Shown one piece after another: positions 26,441 through 35,435 of a stretch of DNA of 64,000 nt. Numbering within the stretch: the first letter of the stretch is position 1; each line of letters starts with the position of its first letter. The notes beneath the pieces are model-generated. The model was not told the DNA's origin and made no database searches. It worked only from the letters and a program-made list of their open reading frames with translations. A program made the translations under genes and the position numbers. This stretch comes from Agromyces hippuratus (GTDB lineage Bacteria; Actinomycetota; Actinomycetes; Actinomycetales; Microbacteriaceae), in assembly GCF_013410355.1 (NCBI RefSeq), contig NZ_JACCFI010000001.1, positions 3,286,001 through 3,350,000 of the forward strand, read 5' to 3'.

Positions 26441-27964
26441 ATGACCCGCACCCCCCTGACCACCTCGCTCGACGGCTACGAGGTCTGGTTCCTCACCGGC
26501 AGCCAGCACCTCTACGGGCCCGAGACGCTCGCGCAGGTCGCCGAGCAGTCCCGGCGGGTGGTGGAGACGCTCGCTGCGGCATCCGCCGTGCCCGTGAGGC
26601 TCGTGTGGAAGCCCGTGCTCACCGACTCCGACGCGATCCGGCGCACGGCCCTCGAAGCGAACGCGGCCGACCACGTGATCGGTCTCGTCGCGTGGATGCA
26701 CACGTTCAGTCCCGCGAAGATGTGGATCGCGGGCATCGAAGCGCTGCAGAAGCCGCTCGCGCACCTGCACACCCAGGCGAACGTCGAGCTGCCATGGGGC
26801 GAGATCGACTTCGACTTCATGAACCTCAATCAGGCCGCGCACGGTGATCGCGAGTTCGGGTACATCCAGACCCGCCTCGGCGTGCCGCGCAAGACGATCG
26901 TCGGCCACGCGAGCGACCCGCGCGTGCAGGCCGAGCTCGGCACGTGGCAGAGGGCAGCGGCCGGCCTCGCGGCATCCCGCAGCCTGAGACTCGCCCGCTT
27001 CGGTGACAACATGCGCTACGTGGCAGTGACCGAGGGCGACAAGACCGAGGCCGAGCTGCGCTTCGGCGTGCAGGTCAACACGTGGGGCGTCAACGAGCTC
27101 GCGGCGGCGGTGGCCGCGGCATCCGATGCCGACGTCGACGCGCTCGTCGCCGAGTACGACGAGCTGTACGAGGTCGTTCCCGAGCTGCGCGCGGGCGGCG
27201 AACGCCACCAGTCGCTGCGCGACGGTGCGGCGATCGAGCTGGGCCTCCGCTCGTTCCTCGAGGAGGGCGGCTTCGGTGCCTTCACCACGAGCTTCGAAGA
27301 CCTCGGCGAGCTGAAGCAGCTGCCCGGCCTCGCCGTGCAGCGGCTCATGGCCGAGGGCTACGGCTTCGGCGCCGAGGGCGACTGGAAGACCGCCATCCTC
27401 GTGCGCGTGGCGAACGTCATGGGCGCCGGGCTGCCAGGCGGCGCCTCGCTCATGGAGGACTACACCTACGACATGACGCCCGGCGACGAGCTCATCCTCG
27501 GCGCCCACATGCTCGAGGTCTCGCCGTCGCTCACGACGTCGAAGCCGACGCTCGAGATCCACCCGCTCGGCATCGGCGGAAAAGACGACCCCGTGCGTCT
27601 CGTCTTCACGGCCGACCCCGGCCCCGCGGTCGTCGTCGCGCTGAGCGACATGCGCGACCGGTTCCGCCTCACGGCCAACGTCGTCGAGAACGTCGAGCTG
27701 CGGCATCCGCTGCCGAAGCTGCCGGTCGGGCGCGCCGTGTGGAAGCCGGCCCCCGACTTCCACACGAGTGCCGCGGCCTGGCTGACGGCGGGCGCCGCGC
27801 ACCACACCGTCATGTCGACCGCCGTCGGGGTCGAGGTGTTCCGCGACTTCGCCGAGATGGCGAAGGCCGAGCTGCTCGTCATCGACGGCGAGACGACGCT
27901 GCCCGGGTTCCAGCGCGAAGTACGCTGGAACCAGGCCTACTACCGCTTGGCGCAGGGTCTCTGA
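26441..27964 (+). CDS. araA: L-arabinose isomerase
   Basis: Converts L-arabinose to L-ribulose, the first catabolic step; cytosolic and Mn-dependent. 507 residues, the usual family length. Recognisable segments include [11 protein letters not shown] near the N-terminus, [12 protein letters not shown] near residue 87, and the metal-site region around G-A-E-G-D-W-K and M-L-E-V-S-P-S. AAGGAG precedes the ATG. It lies 45 bases after araB and 12 before the LacI regulator, so the four genes are one operon. Confidence 0.95.
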   Translation: MTRTPLTTSLDGYEVWFLTGSQHLYGPETLAQVAEQSRRVVETLAAASAVPVRLVWKPVLTDSDAIRRTALEANAADHVIGLVAWMHTFSPAKMWIAGIEALQKPLAHLHTQANVELPWGEIDFDFMNLNQAAHGDREFGYIQTRLGVPRKTIVGHASDPRVQAELGTWQRAAAGLAASRSLRLARFGDNMRYVAVTEGDKTEAELRFGVQVNTWGVNELAAAVAAASDADVDALVAEYDELYEVVPELRAGGERHQSLRDGAAIELGLRSFLEEGGFGAFTTSFEDLGELKQLPGLAVQRLMAEGYGFGAEGDWKTAILVRVANVMGAGLPGGASLMEDYTYDMTPGDELILGAHMLEVSPSLTTSKPTLEIHPLGIGGKDDPVRLVFTADPGPAVVVALSDMRDRFRLTANVVENVELRHPLPKLPVGRAVWKPAPDFHTSAAAWLTAGAAHHTVMSTAVGVEVFRDFAEMAKAELLVIDGETTLPGFQREVRWNQAYYRLAQGL

Positions 27965-27976
27965 TCGGGGTGGCAC

Positions 27977-29068
27977 ATGGGCGGGCACGCATCGCGCGAC
28001 GACGAGGCGACGAGCGCGCGCGGCGGGGATGCACCCGTCGGTGATGTGCACAGTGGTGCCGGCACGGGAGTGCCGACGATGTTCGACGTCGCGCGTCGCG
28101 CCGGAGTCTCGCACCAGACCGTGTCGCGAGTGCTCAACGATCTGAGCGGGGTCGCGGCGTCGACCAAGGTCCGCGTCGAGCAGGCCATCGCCGAACTCAA
28201 CTACACGCCGTCTCCCGCGGCGCGCGCGATGGCGAACCGGCGGTCGGGCGTCATCGGCCTGATCCAGGCCGGTCGGCCCGACTACGGTCCGTCGAACGCC
28301 GCCCTCGGTTTCAACGAGGCCGCCCGCGAGGCCGGCTACACCGTCAGCCAGGCGAGCATGCGCTCGCTCGACGCCGACGTGCTGCGCCAGGCGGTGCATC
28401 GCCTGGTGCTGCAGCGAGTTGAGGCGATCGTGCTCATCTCGGGCGAGCGCGAGGGCGTCGCGGTGCTCGGCGGCATCGACGCGGGCGTGCCGCTCGTCGT
28501 CGTCGCGTCGGAACCCGCACCCGCGTTGCACCGCGTCTCGATGGACCAGTACGAGGGCGCCCGTCTCGCGACGGGCCACCTCATCGGTCTCGGCCACCGG
28601 GAGATCCGGCATCTCGCCGGACCGGCCGAGTCGATGGATGCCGCCGAGCGACGTCGCGGGTGGGCCGACGTCATGCGCGAACACGGGCTCGCGACGCCCG
28701 AGCCGATCGAGGGCGACTGGCTCGCGGCATCCGGCTACGCTGCGGGCCTCCGCCTCGCCGGCGATCGCGAGGCGACCGCCGTCTTCAGCGCCAACGACCA
28801 GATGTCGATCGGCCTGCTGCACGCCTATCGGGAGGCAGGCGTTCGCGTGCCCGACGACGTGAGCGTCATCGGGTTCGACGACGTGCCAGAAGCCGCGCAC
28901 TTCGCGCCGCCGCTCACCACCGTGCGTCAGGACTTCGACGCCCTCGGACGTGACGTCGTCGCGACCCTGCTCGAGGTGCTCCGGGGCGGGGCGGATGCCG
29001 TGGACCGCACGGCACGCGTGCCGGAGCTCGTCGTGCGGGCGAGCACGGCGCCGCGGGCGCGCCGCTGA
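27977..29068 (+). CDS. araR: LacI-family regulator, AraR-like
   Basis: 363 residues. A Gly/Asp-rich N-terminal extension of about 30 residues precedes the helix-turn-helix (T-M-F-D-V-A-R-R-A-G-V-S-H-Q-T-V-S-R-V-L-N), followed by a sugar-binding domain (V-I-G-F-D-D-V-P-E-A-A-H). Last gene of the araDBA operon, hence probably the local arabinose repressor; LacI-type AraR regulators of ara genes are known from Corynebacterium. The AGCGCT palindromes before araD and ytfQ are its likely operators. ATG 27977 follows GGGGTGG; a shorter start near the helix-turn-helix (GTG at V-P-T-M) cannot be excluded. Confidence 0.85.
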   Translation: MGGHASRDDEATSARGGDAPVGDVHSGAGTGVPTMFDVARRAGVSHQTVSRVLNDLSGVAASTKVRVEQAIAELNYTPSPAARAMANRRSGVIGLIQAGRPDYGPSNAALGFNEAAREAGYTVSQASMRSLDADVLRQAVHRLVLQRVEAIVLISGEREGVAVLGGIDAGVPLVVVASEPAPALHRVSMDQYEGARLATGHLIGLGHREIRHLAGPAESMDAAERRRGWADVMREHGLATPEPIEGDWLAASGYAAGLRLAGDREATAVFSANDQMSIGLLHAYREAGVRVPDDVSVIGFDDVPEAAHFAPPLTTVRQDFDALGRDVVATLLEVLRGGADAVDRTARVPELVVRASTAPRARR

Positions 29069-29084
29069 CGTCCGCCTCGCCCGC

Positions 29085-29135
29085 GCCGCGCCGTGCCTCC
29101 GGCCGCGCCGTGCCTCTGGCCGCGCCGTGCCTCTG
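29085..29135. repeat. Three tandem 17-bp repeats
   Basis: Unit GCCGCGCCGTGCCTCTG occurs three times in a row (29085-29101 with one difference, 29102-29118, 29119-29135). It lies just after the AraR-like gene, in the 370-base gap before ytfQ, and leads directly into the inverted repeat at 29141-29204. Confidence 0.8.
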
Positions 29136-29140
29136 GCACA

Positions 29141-29204
29141 CGGGACCACTCGTGTCGCACGGGACGGTGGATGGCATGCGTCCGGTGCGAGACGAGTGGT
29201 CCCG
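29141..29204. repeat. 20-bp inverted repeat, 24-base loop
   Basis: CGGGACCACTCGTGTCGCAC (29141-29160) pairs with the segment 29185-29204 at 19 of 20 positions. It probably folds as a stable hairpin in RNA and may terminate the araDBA-araR transcript, but its long loop and upstream tandem repeats are unusual for a simple terminator. Confidence 0.7.
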
Positions 29205-29225
29205 ACCGGGCGGGATGCTCAGATA

Positions 29226-29354
29226 TGAGCGCTCACAACCGAGCGGTGCTGCGTTCGGAGCGCGGGTGCGCGGATCAACTGGTGCTTGGCCGACGCCGTA
29301 ATCAATACGTTATGAACCCGCCACTTGTGAGCGCTCACAAGTGAGCGCTAACAT
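29226..29354 (+). promoter_or_regulatory. ytfQ promoter with AraR/LacI-type operators
   Basis: A perfect 22-bp palindrome spans 29322-29343 (left half CACTTGTGAGC), followed at 29341-29352 by GTGAGCGCTAAC. A candidate promoter lies inside: TTGTGA (29325-29330), 18-base spacer, TAACAT (29349-29354). A third core TGAGCGCTCA is at 29226-29235, about 102 bases upstream, which could support looping. The same core is found before araD. Confidence 0.7.
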
Positions 29355-29438
29355 CTCACCACGGCCAGAACGACCTGGCCGGCCGGCACCAGGAGCTCGC
29401 AGCACATCCGGCCGGATCACTGAACAAGGAGGTTCACG

Positions 29439-30425
29439 ATGAAGAAGCTGATCGGCATCGCCGCAGCGGCATCCCTCGCTCTCGTACTCGCCGGTTGCGC
29501 GGGCGGCGACGGCGGCACCGGCGCGGCCGAGGGCCCCAAGGCGCTCGACGAACTCGTCGTCGGCTTCGCGCAGGTCGGCGCCGAATCGGGCTGGCGCACC
29601 GCCAACACCAAGGACATCCAGGCGTCGTTCGAAGAAGCCGGCATCGAACTCAAGTTCTCCGATGCGCAGCAGAAGCAGGAGAACCAGATCAAGGCGATCC
29701 GGTCGTACATCCAGCAGGGTGTCGACTACATCGCGTTCTCGCCCGTCGTCGAGACCGGCTGGGACGCGGTGCTGAACGAGGCCAAGGCCGCGGGCATCCC
29801 CGTGGTCCTCACCGACCGCGCCGTCGACAGCGAGGACACGTCGCTCTACGTCTCGTTCCTCGGATCCGACTTCATCGAGGAGGGCAAGAAGGCCGGCCTC
29901 TGGGTGCTCGACCAGTACAAGGACAGCACCGAGAAGGTCAACATCGTGCAGCTCGAGGGCACGACGGGCGCCGCACCGGCGATCGACCGCGCAGAGGGCT
30001 TCGCCGACGTGATCCGCCAGAACCCGAACCTCGAGGTCGTGGAGAGCCAGACCGGCGACTTCACCCGCGCGGGTGGCAAGCAGGTCATGGAGGCGATGCT
30101 GAAGTCCAACCCCGACATCGACCTCGTGTACGCGCACAACGACGACATGGGCCTCGGCGCGATCGAGGCGATCGAGGCCGCCGGCCTCGTGCCCGGTGAG
30201 GACATCAAGATCGTCACGGTCGACGCAGTGAAGGACGGCATGCAGGCGCTCGCCGACGGCAAGATCAACTTCATCGTGGAGTGCTCGCCGCTGCTCGGCA
30301 ACCAGCTCGTCGAGATCATCACGACCCTCAACGACGGCGGCACGGTGGAGCCGCGCATCATCACCGAGGAGACGACGTTCGACCAGGAGCAGGCCATCGA
30401 GGCGCTGCCCGACCGTCAGTACTGA
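29439..30425 (+). CDS. ytfQ: Sugar-binding lipoprotein, YtfQ/AraU-like
   Basis: 328 residues. Lipoprotein signal with lipobox L-A-G-C (C20), Gly-rich linker, then a type I binding fold beginning L-V-V-G-F-A-Q-V-G-A-E-S-G-W-R-T-A-N-T, the hallmark of YtfQ-type binding proteins. E. coli YtfQ binds galactofuranose, while homologous Shewanella AraU serves arabinose uptake. Here, next to araDBA and under the same operator type, L-arabinose in furanose form is the best guess. AAGGAGG precedes the ATG. First gene of the ytfQ-R-T-yjfF operon. Confidence 0.88.
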   Translation: MKKLIGIAAAASLALVLAGCAGGDGGTGAAEGPKALDELVVGFAQVGAESGWRTANTKDIQASFEEAGIELKFSDAQQKQENQIKAIRSYIQQGVDYIAFSPVVETGWDAVLNEAKAAGIPVVLTDRAVDSEDTSLYVSFLGSDFIEEGKKAGLWVLDQYKDSTEKVNIVQLEGTTGAAPAIDRAEGFADVIRQNPNLEVVESQTGDFTRAGGKQVMEAMLKSNPDIDLVYAHNDDMGLGAIEAIEAAGLVPGEDIKIVTVDAVKDGMQALADGKINFIVECSPLLGNQLVEIITTLNDGGTVEPRIITEETTFDQEQAIEALPDRQY

Positions 30426-30429
30426 GTTC

Positions 30430-30463
30430 CGAGCGAGCGGATGCCGCGGCATCCGCTCGCTCG
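30430..30463 (+). terminator. 34-bp perfect palindrome between ytfQ and ytfR (attenuating hairpin)
   Basis: CGAGCGAGCGGATGCCG is followed without gap by its exact reverse complement (30447-30463). It starts 4 bases after the ytfQ stop and stands before the ATPase and permease genes. It probably lowers downstream transcription or protects the ytfQ mRNA, giving more binding protein than membrane complex. Contains the GGATGCC/GGCATCC pair. Confidence 0.65.
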
Positions 30464-30572
30464 CGGCTCGGCGGGTGTGCCCGGCTTCCCTGCCGCACAC
30501 CCGCCGTGCCCCTACGCTCGACCCACGGCGCCGCACCGAGCGGACGCCGCCACAACCTCGATGGAGAGACTC

Positions 30573-32234
30573 GTGACCCAGGCATCCGTCGCCGCGCCCG
30601 TCATCGAGATGCAGGGCATCTCGATCACCTTCCCGGGCGTGAAGGCGCTCGACGGCGTCGACTTCCGCATGTTCCCCGGCGAGGTGCACTCGCTCATGGG
30701 CGAGAACGGCGCGGGCAAGTCCACGCTCATCAAGGCCCTCACGGGCGTCTACGGCATCGACGCTGGCACCATCACCCTCGCGGGCGAGCAGGTCTCGTTC
30801 AGCGGCCCCGCCCAGGCGCAGGCGTCGGGCATCTCCACGGTGTACCAGGAGGTCAACCTCCTCCCCAACCTGTCGGTGGCCGAGAACATCATGCTCGGGC
30901 GTGAGCCGCGTCGGTTCGGCTCGATCGACTGGCGGGCGATGCGCCGCCGTGCCGCCGCGCTGCTCGCGGGCCTCAACCTCGACCTCGACCCGAATTCGCT
31001 CCTCGGCGACCACTCGCTCGCGGTGCAGCAGCTCGTGGCGATCGCGCGTGCGATCGACGTGCAGGCGAAGGTGCTCATCCTCGACGAGCCCACGTCGAGC
31101 CTCGACGCCGACGAGGTGGCCGAGCTGTTCCGCGTCATCCGCTCGCTCAAGGAGCAGGGCGTCGCGATCCTGTTCGTCTCGCACTTCCTCGACCAGGTCT
31201 ACGAGATCTGCGACCGCCTCACCGTGCTGCGCAACGGGTCCCTCGTGGGGGAGTACCTCGTCGAGGAACTGCTGCGCATCGACCTGGTGCAGAAGATGAT
31301 CGGCAAGGAGCTGACGACCCTCGACGACCTCGAGCAGCGTGCGCGCTCGGCGGTCGTCGACGAGTCCGATGCCGCGATCTTCGTGAACGCCGAGGGCCTC
31401 GGGCGCCGCGGGGCGATCAACCCGGCCGACCTTCCCATCGCAGCCGGCGAGGTCGTGGGCCTCGCGGGCCTGCTCGGCTCCGGCCGCACCGAGCTCGCCC
31501 GGCTGCTCGGCGGCATCGACCGCGCCGACCAGGGCGAACTCGCGATCCGCGGCAAGGTCACGAAGCTCCGCACGCCGCGGCAGGCGATCTCGAACCGCAT
31601 CGCCTACTCGTCCGAGAACCGCCGCGACGAGGGCGTCGTCGGCGACCTCACGGTGCGCGACAACATCGTGCTCGCGCTGCAGGCCGACCGCGGGTGGTTC
31701 CGGCCCATCCCCGCGAAGCGGCGCGACGAGCTCACGCAGAGCTACATCCAGGCGCTCAACATCCGCCCGGGCAACCCCGACGCCCTCGTACGCAACCTCT
31801 CGGGCGGCAACCAGCAGAAGGTGCTCCTCGCACGGTGGCTCGCCATCGCACCCCGGCTCCTCATCCTCGACGAGCCGACGCGCGGCATCGACATCGGGGC
31901 CAAGGCCGAGATCCAGAAGCTCGTCTTCAACCTCGCCGAGAACGGCATGAGCGTGCTCTTCATCTCGGCCGAGCTCGAAGAGGTGCTGCGCCTCAGCCAC
32001 CGCATCGTCGTGCTGAGGGACCGCCACGTCGTGGCCGATCTCGAGAACGACGGGCTCACCGTCGACTCGCTCCTCGCGCTCATCGCCGAGGGGTCGAGCG
32101 ACGACGAGGTTCCGGATGCCGCGGGCGGCGTGCCGATCGCCGTGCCCGCCGTGCCCAGCGCCGACCGACCCCATGACCCTGCGGCATCCGATGCCGACCC
32201 GAACCCCACCGACCCCACAGGAGATCCCCGATGA
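30573..32234 (+). CDS. ytfR: Sugar ABC importer ATPase, YtfR type
   Basis: 553 residues with tandem ABC domains. The first has Walker [10 protein letters not shown] and Walker B V-L-I-L-D-E-P-T-S-S-L. The second has a degenerate A loop G-S-G-R-T-E-L, signature L-S-G-G-N-Q-Q-K and Walker [13 protein letters not shown]. An unusual C-terminal tail of about 50 residues rich in Pro, Ala and Asp extends past the usual end. GTG 30573 is preferred since GGAGAG stands 7 bases upstream; the longer frame back to 30441 covers the palindrome and is not coding. Overlaps ytfT by four bases. Confidence 0.88.
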   Translation: MTQASVAAPVIEMQGISITFPGVKALDGVDFRMFPGEVHSLMGENGAGKSTLIKALTGVYGIDAGTITLAGEQVSFSGPAQAQASGISTVYQEVNLLPNLSVAENIMLGREPRRFGSIDWRAMRRRAAALLAGLNLDLDPNSLLGDHSLAVQQLVAIARAIDVQAKVLILDEPTSSLDADEVAELFRVIRSLKEQGVAILFVSHFLDQVYEICDRLTVLRNGSLVGEYLVEELLRIDLVQKMIGKELTTLDDLEQRARSAVVDESDAAIFVNAEGLGRRGAINPADLPIAAGEVVGLAGLLGSGRTELARLLGGIDRADQGELAIRGKVTKLRTPRQAISNRIAYSSENRRDEGVVGDLTVRDNIVLALQADRGWFRPIPAKRRDELTQSYIQALNIRPGNPDALVRNLSGGNQQKVLLARWLAIAPRLLILDEPTRGIDIGAKAEIQKLVFNLAENGMSVLFISAELEEVLRLSHRIVVLRDRHVVADLENDGLTVDSLLALIAEGSSDDEVPDAAGGVPIAVPAVPSADRPHDPAASDADPNPTDPTGDPR

Positions 32235-33277
32235 GCGCACTGCTCGCCAGGCTCGTCGCGAGCCGGCTGTTCTGGCCGATCGTGATGCTGCTCGTGCTCT
32301 TCACGATCAACCTGATCGCGTTCCCCGGATTCTTCGCGGTGACGCTGCGCGACGGCCACCTGTTCGGCAGCCTGATCGACATCCTCCGCAACGGCGCGCC
32401 GACGCTGATCATCGCCGTCGGCATGACGCTCGTGATCGCGACGCGGGGCATCGACCTCTCGGTCGGCGCCGTCGCCGCCATCTCAGGTGCGGTCGCCTGC
32501 TCGATCATCCTCGGCTCGCCCGAACCCGCGAGCCCGGCGACCGTCGCCGTCGCCGTGACGGTCGCGCTGATCATCTCGCTCGTGCTCGGCATGTGGAACG
32601 GGTTCCTCGTCGCGGTGCTCGGCATCCAGCCGATCATCGCCACGCTCATCCTCATGACCGCCGGTCGGGGCGTCGCGATGCTCATCACCGAGGGGCAGAT
32701 CATCACGGTGAACAGTCCGCCGTTCAAGGCGTTGGGCTCGGGGTTCTGGTTCGGCATCCCCATCGCGGTGATCATCGCGGCCGTCGTCTTCGGCATCGCG
32801 GCGCTCGTCACCCGGCGCACCGCGCTCGGCATGTTCATCGAATCGGTCGGCATCAACCCCGAGGCGAGCCGCCAGGCCGGGGTGCGTGCGCGCGGGCTGC
32901 TCTTCGTCGTCTACACGTTCAGCGCCTTGTGCGCCGCGATCGCGGGCCTCATCCTCACGGCGAACACGGCTGCGGCCGACGCCAACAACACGGGCCTGTT
33001 CATCGAGCTCGACGCGATCCTCGCGGTCGTGATCGGCGGCACCTCCCTCGCCGGCGGTCGCTACTCGCTCGTCGGCACCCTCGTCGGCGCCCTCGTGATC
33101 CAGACGCTCGTGACGACCGTGTATACGGTCGGCATCCCGCCGATCGCGACGATGGTGTTCAAGGCGGCGGTCGTGACGATCGTGTGCCTGCTCCAGTCGC
33201 CGACCACGAACGAGGCGTTGGGCGACTTCCGACGAAGACTGGCCATGCGCGCAGGCACGGGGGTGGCGGCGTCATGA
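32231..33277 (+). CDS. ytfT: Sugar ABC importer permease, YtfT type
   Basis: 348-residue CUT2 permease with about ten hydrophobic spans. Motifs are T-R-G-I-D-L-S-V-G-A-V-A-A-I-S-G and D-A-I-L-A-V-V-I-G-G-T-S-L-A-G-G. Pairs with YjfF to form a heterodimeric membrane channel. Start ATG overlaps the ytfR stop and the stop overlaps the yjfF start, so all three are coupled. Confidence 0.88.
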   Translation: MSALLARLVASRLFWPIVMLLVLFTINLIAFPGFFAVTLRDGHLFGSLIDILRNGAPTLIIAVGMTLVIATRGIDLSVGAVAAISGAVACSIILGSPEPASPATVAVAVTVALIISLVLGMWNGFLVAVLGIQPIIATLILMTAGRGVAMLITEGQIITVNSPPFKALGSGFWFGIPIAVIIAAVVFGIAALVTRRTALGMFIESVGINPEASRQAGVRARGLLFVVYTFSALCAAIAGLILTANTAAADANNTGLFIELDAILAVVIGGTSLAGGRYSLVGTLVGALVIQTLVTTVYTVGIPPIATMVFKAAVVTIVCLLQSPTTNEALGDFRRRLAMRAGTGVAAS

Positions 33278-34323
33278 CGAAGCTCCTCGACGCACCCGAG
33301 CGTCCCCTCCGCACCGGAGACCCGAACGGCACGGCCCCGCGAGCGGGTCTGGCGCGACGCATCCGGAACCTGCTGACCAGCCCGAAGTACGGGCCGGTCA
33401 CCGTGACGGCCGTGCTCTTCGTCGTCATCTTCATCGCGGGCGGCCTGCGCTACCGCGGCTTCTTCTCGGGACAGGTCTTCCTCAACCTGCTCGTCGACAA
33501 CTCCTACCTGATCGTGCTCGCAGTCGGCATGACGTTCGTGATCCTCACGGGCGGCATCGACCTCTCGGTGGGTGCGGTCGTGGCCCTCAGCGGCATGATC
33601 GCCGCGAGCCTGCTGCAGACGGGGTGGTCGCCCGCAGCGGTGATCCCGCTCATCCTCGTGCTCACGAGCATCCTGGGCCTGCTCGTCGGGCTCATGATCC
33701 ATGTCTTCAAGGTGCAGCCGTTCATCGCCACGCTGGCCGCCATGTTCCTGGCCCGCGGGCTCTGCTACGTGATCAGCCAGAGCTCCATCTCGATCACCGA
33801 CCCGACGTTCGTGCAACTGGCCGTCGCGCGCATCCCGCTGGGCGGCAACCTCTCGATCACCCCGAGCGTCATCATCGCAGTGGTCGTCGTGGCGATCGCC
33901 GTCTGGGTCCTGCACGCGACGCGGTTCGGCCGCACCGTGTACGCGATCGGCGGCGGCGAGCAGAGCGGCCTGCTCATGGGGTTGCCCGTGGCGCGAACCA
34001 AGGTGCTCGTCTACGTGATCAGCGGGTTCTGCTCGGGCATGGCCGGCGTGCTCTTCACCTTCTACACGCTGTCGGGGTATCCGCTCACCGCGATCGGCAC
34101 CGAGCTCGACGCCATCGCCGCCGTCGTGATCGGCGGTACCCTCCTCACGGGCGGCTACGGGTTCGTGCTCGGCTCGGTGCTCGGCGTGCTCGTGCTCGGC
34201 GTCATCCAGACGATCATCACGTTCGAGGGCACCCTGTCGTCGTGGTGGACCAAGATCTTCATCGGCGCCCTGCTGCTCGTCTTCATCATCCTGCAGAAGG
34301 TGCTCACGTCGCGGCGGCGATAG
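33274..34323 (+). CDS. yjfF: Sugar ABC importer permease, YjfF type
   Basis: 349-residue second permease: T-G-G-I-D-L-S-V-G-A-V-V-A-L-S-G and D-A-I-A-A-V-V-I-G-G-T-L-L-T-G-G are the family signatures. Preceded by about 45 cytoplasmic residues. ATG 33274 overlaps the ytfT stop, which settles the start; a longer open frame upstream is a shadow of ytfR/ytfT. Completes a full binding-protein, ATPase, two-permease importer. Confidence 0.88.
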   Translation: MTKLLDAPERPLRTGDPNGTAPRAGLARRIRNLLTSPKYGPVTVTAVLFVVIFIAGGLRYRGFFSGQVFLNLLVDNSYLIVLAVGMTFVILTGGIDLSVGAVVALSGMIAASLLQTGWSPAAVIPLILVLTSILGLLVGLMIHVFKVQPFIATLAAMFLARGLCYVISQSSISITDPTFVQLAVARIPLGGNLSITPSVIIAVVVVAIAVWVLHATRFGRTVYAIGGGEQSGLLMGLPVARTKVLVYVISGFCSGMAGVLFTFYTLSGYPLTAIGTELDAIAAVVIGGTLLTGGYGFVLGSVLGVLVLGVIQTIITFEGTLSSWWTKIFIGALLLVFIILQKVLTSRRR

Positions 34324-34397
34324 CGGGCTGCCGTCTCGGATAATGATGTGCAGCACAGAGAGCGCGCGGAAGCGCCGGGCAGGAGCCGACGGAACCG

Positions 34398-35429
34398 GTG
34401 AGTGAAGACGACAAGGCGCGCGCGGCCACCATCTTCGACGTGGCCCGCCTCGCCGGCGTATCGCACCAGACGGTGTCACGCGTGCTCAACGAGCTGCCGA
34501 ACGTGCGGCCCGCCACGCGCGACCGCGTCGAGAAGGCGATCAAGCAGCTGCGCTACGTGCCGTCGCAAGCGGCGCGCGCGCTCGTCACGCGACGCTCGCG
34601 CACCCTCGGGCTGATCACGACCGGTGCCCCCGACTTCGGTCCGTCCGCGACGGCGCTGCACTTCAACCAGGCGGCGCGCGATGCCCGGTACGCGGTCATC
34701 ATGGCGAGCCTGCTCGAGACGGATGCCGCGTCGCTGCGGTCAGCCGCCGAGATGCTCGTGCGCCAGAACGTCGAGGCCATCGTGCTCATCGCGGCGCACC
34801 GAACGGCCGTCGACGCGGTGCAGGGCATCGAGCTCGGCGTGCCGCTCGTCGCCGTCGCGTCGCAGGGCTCGGGGCTCGCGCACCGGGTGTCGCTCGACCA
34901 GTTCGAGGGCGCGCGGCGGGCTGTCTCGCACCTCGTCGAGTCGGGCCACCGCGAGATCCGCCACCTCGCCGGACCCGAGGACTCGATGGACGCCGCGGAG
35001 CGTGCCCGCGGCTGGCGCGACGTGCTCGCCGCCCATTCGCTCGTCGCCCGAGAACCGCTCGTGGGCGACTGGTCGCCGGGGAGCGGGTATCGCCTCGGGC
35101 GCGAGCTCGCGGCATCCGACCCCGACTTCACCGCGGTGTTCGTCGGCAACGACCAGATGGCGCTCGGCCTCATCCACGCGCTCACCGTCGAGGGGCGCTC
35201 GGTTCCGGGTGACGTCAGCATCGTCGGTTTCGACGACATCCCCGAGGCCGAGCACCTCGCGCCGCCGTTGACGACCGTGCGGCAGGACTTCGCGCTGCTC
35301 GGTCGCGATGCCGTCGCCGCGGTGCTCACGGTGCTCGGCGACGAGGAGGCCGAAGACCTGCCCGTGCGGGCGCCGACGCTCGTGGTGCGCGCATCGACGC
35401 GGGCCGTCGACGGGCCGCCGGCCGCGTAG
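34398..35429 (+). CDS. LacI-family regulator (third in the pentose island)
   Basis: 343 residues: helix-turn-helix near the N-terminus (T-I-F-D-V-A-R-L-A-G-V-S-H-Q-T-V-S-R-V-L-N) and a sugar-binding domain (V-G-F-D-D-I-P-E-A-E-H). It is very similar by eye to the AraR-like protein at 27977, suggesting duplication, and may share or compete for the AGCGCT operators. GTG 34398 is the only start close to the helix-turn-helix. Located 74 bases after yjfF, so it may be the last gene of that operon. No clear operator was seen directly before it. Confidence 0.87.
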   Translation: MSEDDKARAATIFDVARLAGVSHQTVSRVLNELPNVRPATRDRVEKAIKQLRYVPSQAARALVTRRSRTLGLITTGAPDFGPSATALHFNQAARDARYAVIMASLLETDAASLRSAAEMLVRQNVEAIVLIAAHRTAVDAVQGIELGVPLVAVASQGSGLAHRVSLDQFEGARRAVSHLVESGHREIRHLAGPEDSMDAAERARGWRDVLAAHSLVAREPLVGDWSPGSGYRLGRELAASDPDFTAVFVGNDQMALGLIHALTVEGRSVPGDVSIVGFDDIPEAEHLAPPLTTVRQDFALLGRDAVAAVLTVLGDEEAEDLPVRAPTLVVRASTRAVDGPPAA

Positions 35430-35435
35430 CCCGCG

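Noticed and set aside
24674..29149. Open frame of about 1490 codons on the minus strand opposite araD to araR
   Set aside because: It is Arg/His/Asp-rich, has no recognisable domain and lies antisense to five well-supported genes. Such frames are a by-product of high third-position GC. The same applies to 1176-4490 and 29310-32240 on the minus strand.
29141..29204. Insertion-sequence end or attachment site
   Set aside because: No transposase or integrase and no target duplication was found; the inverted arms face each other at 24 bases, which suits a hairpin.
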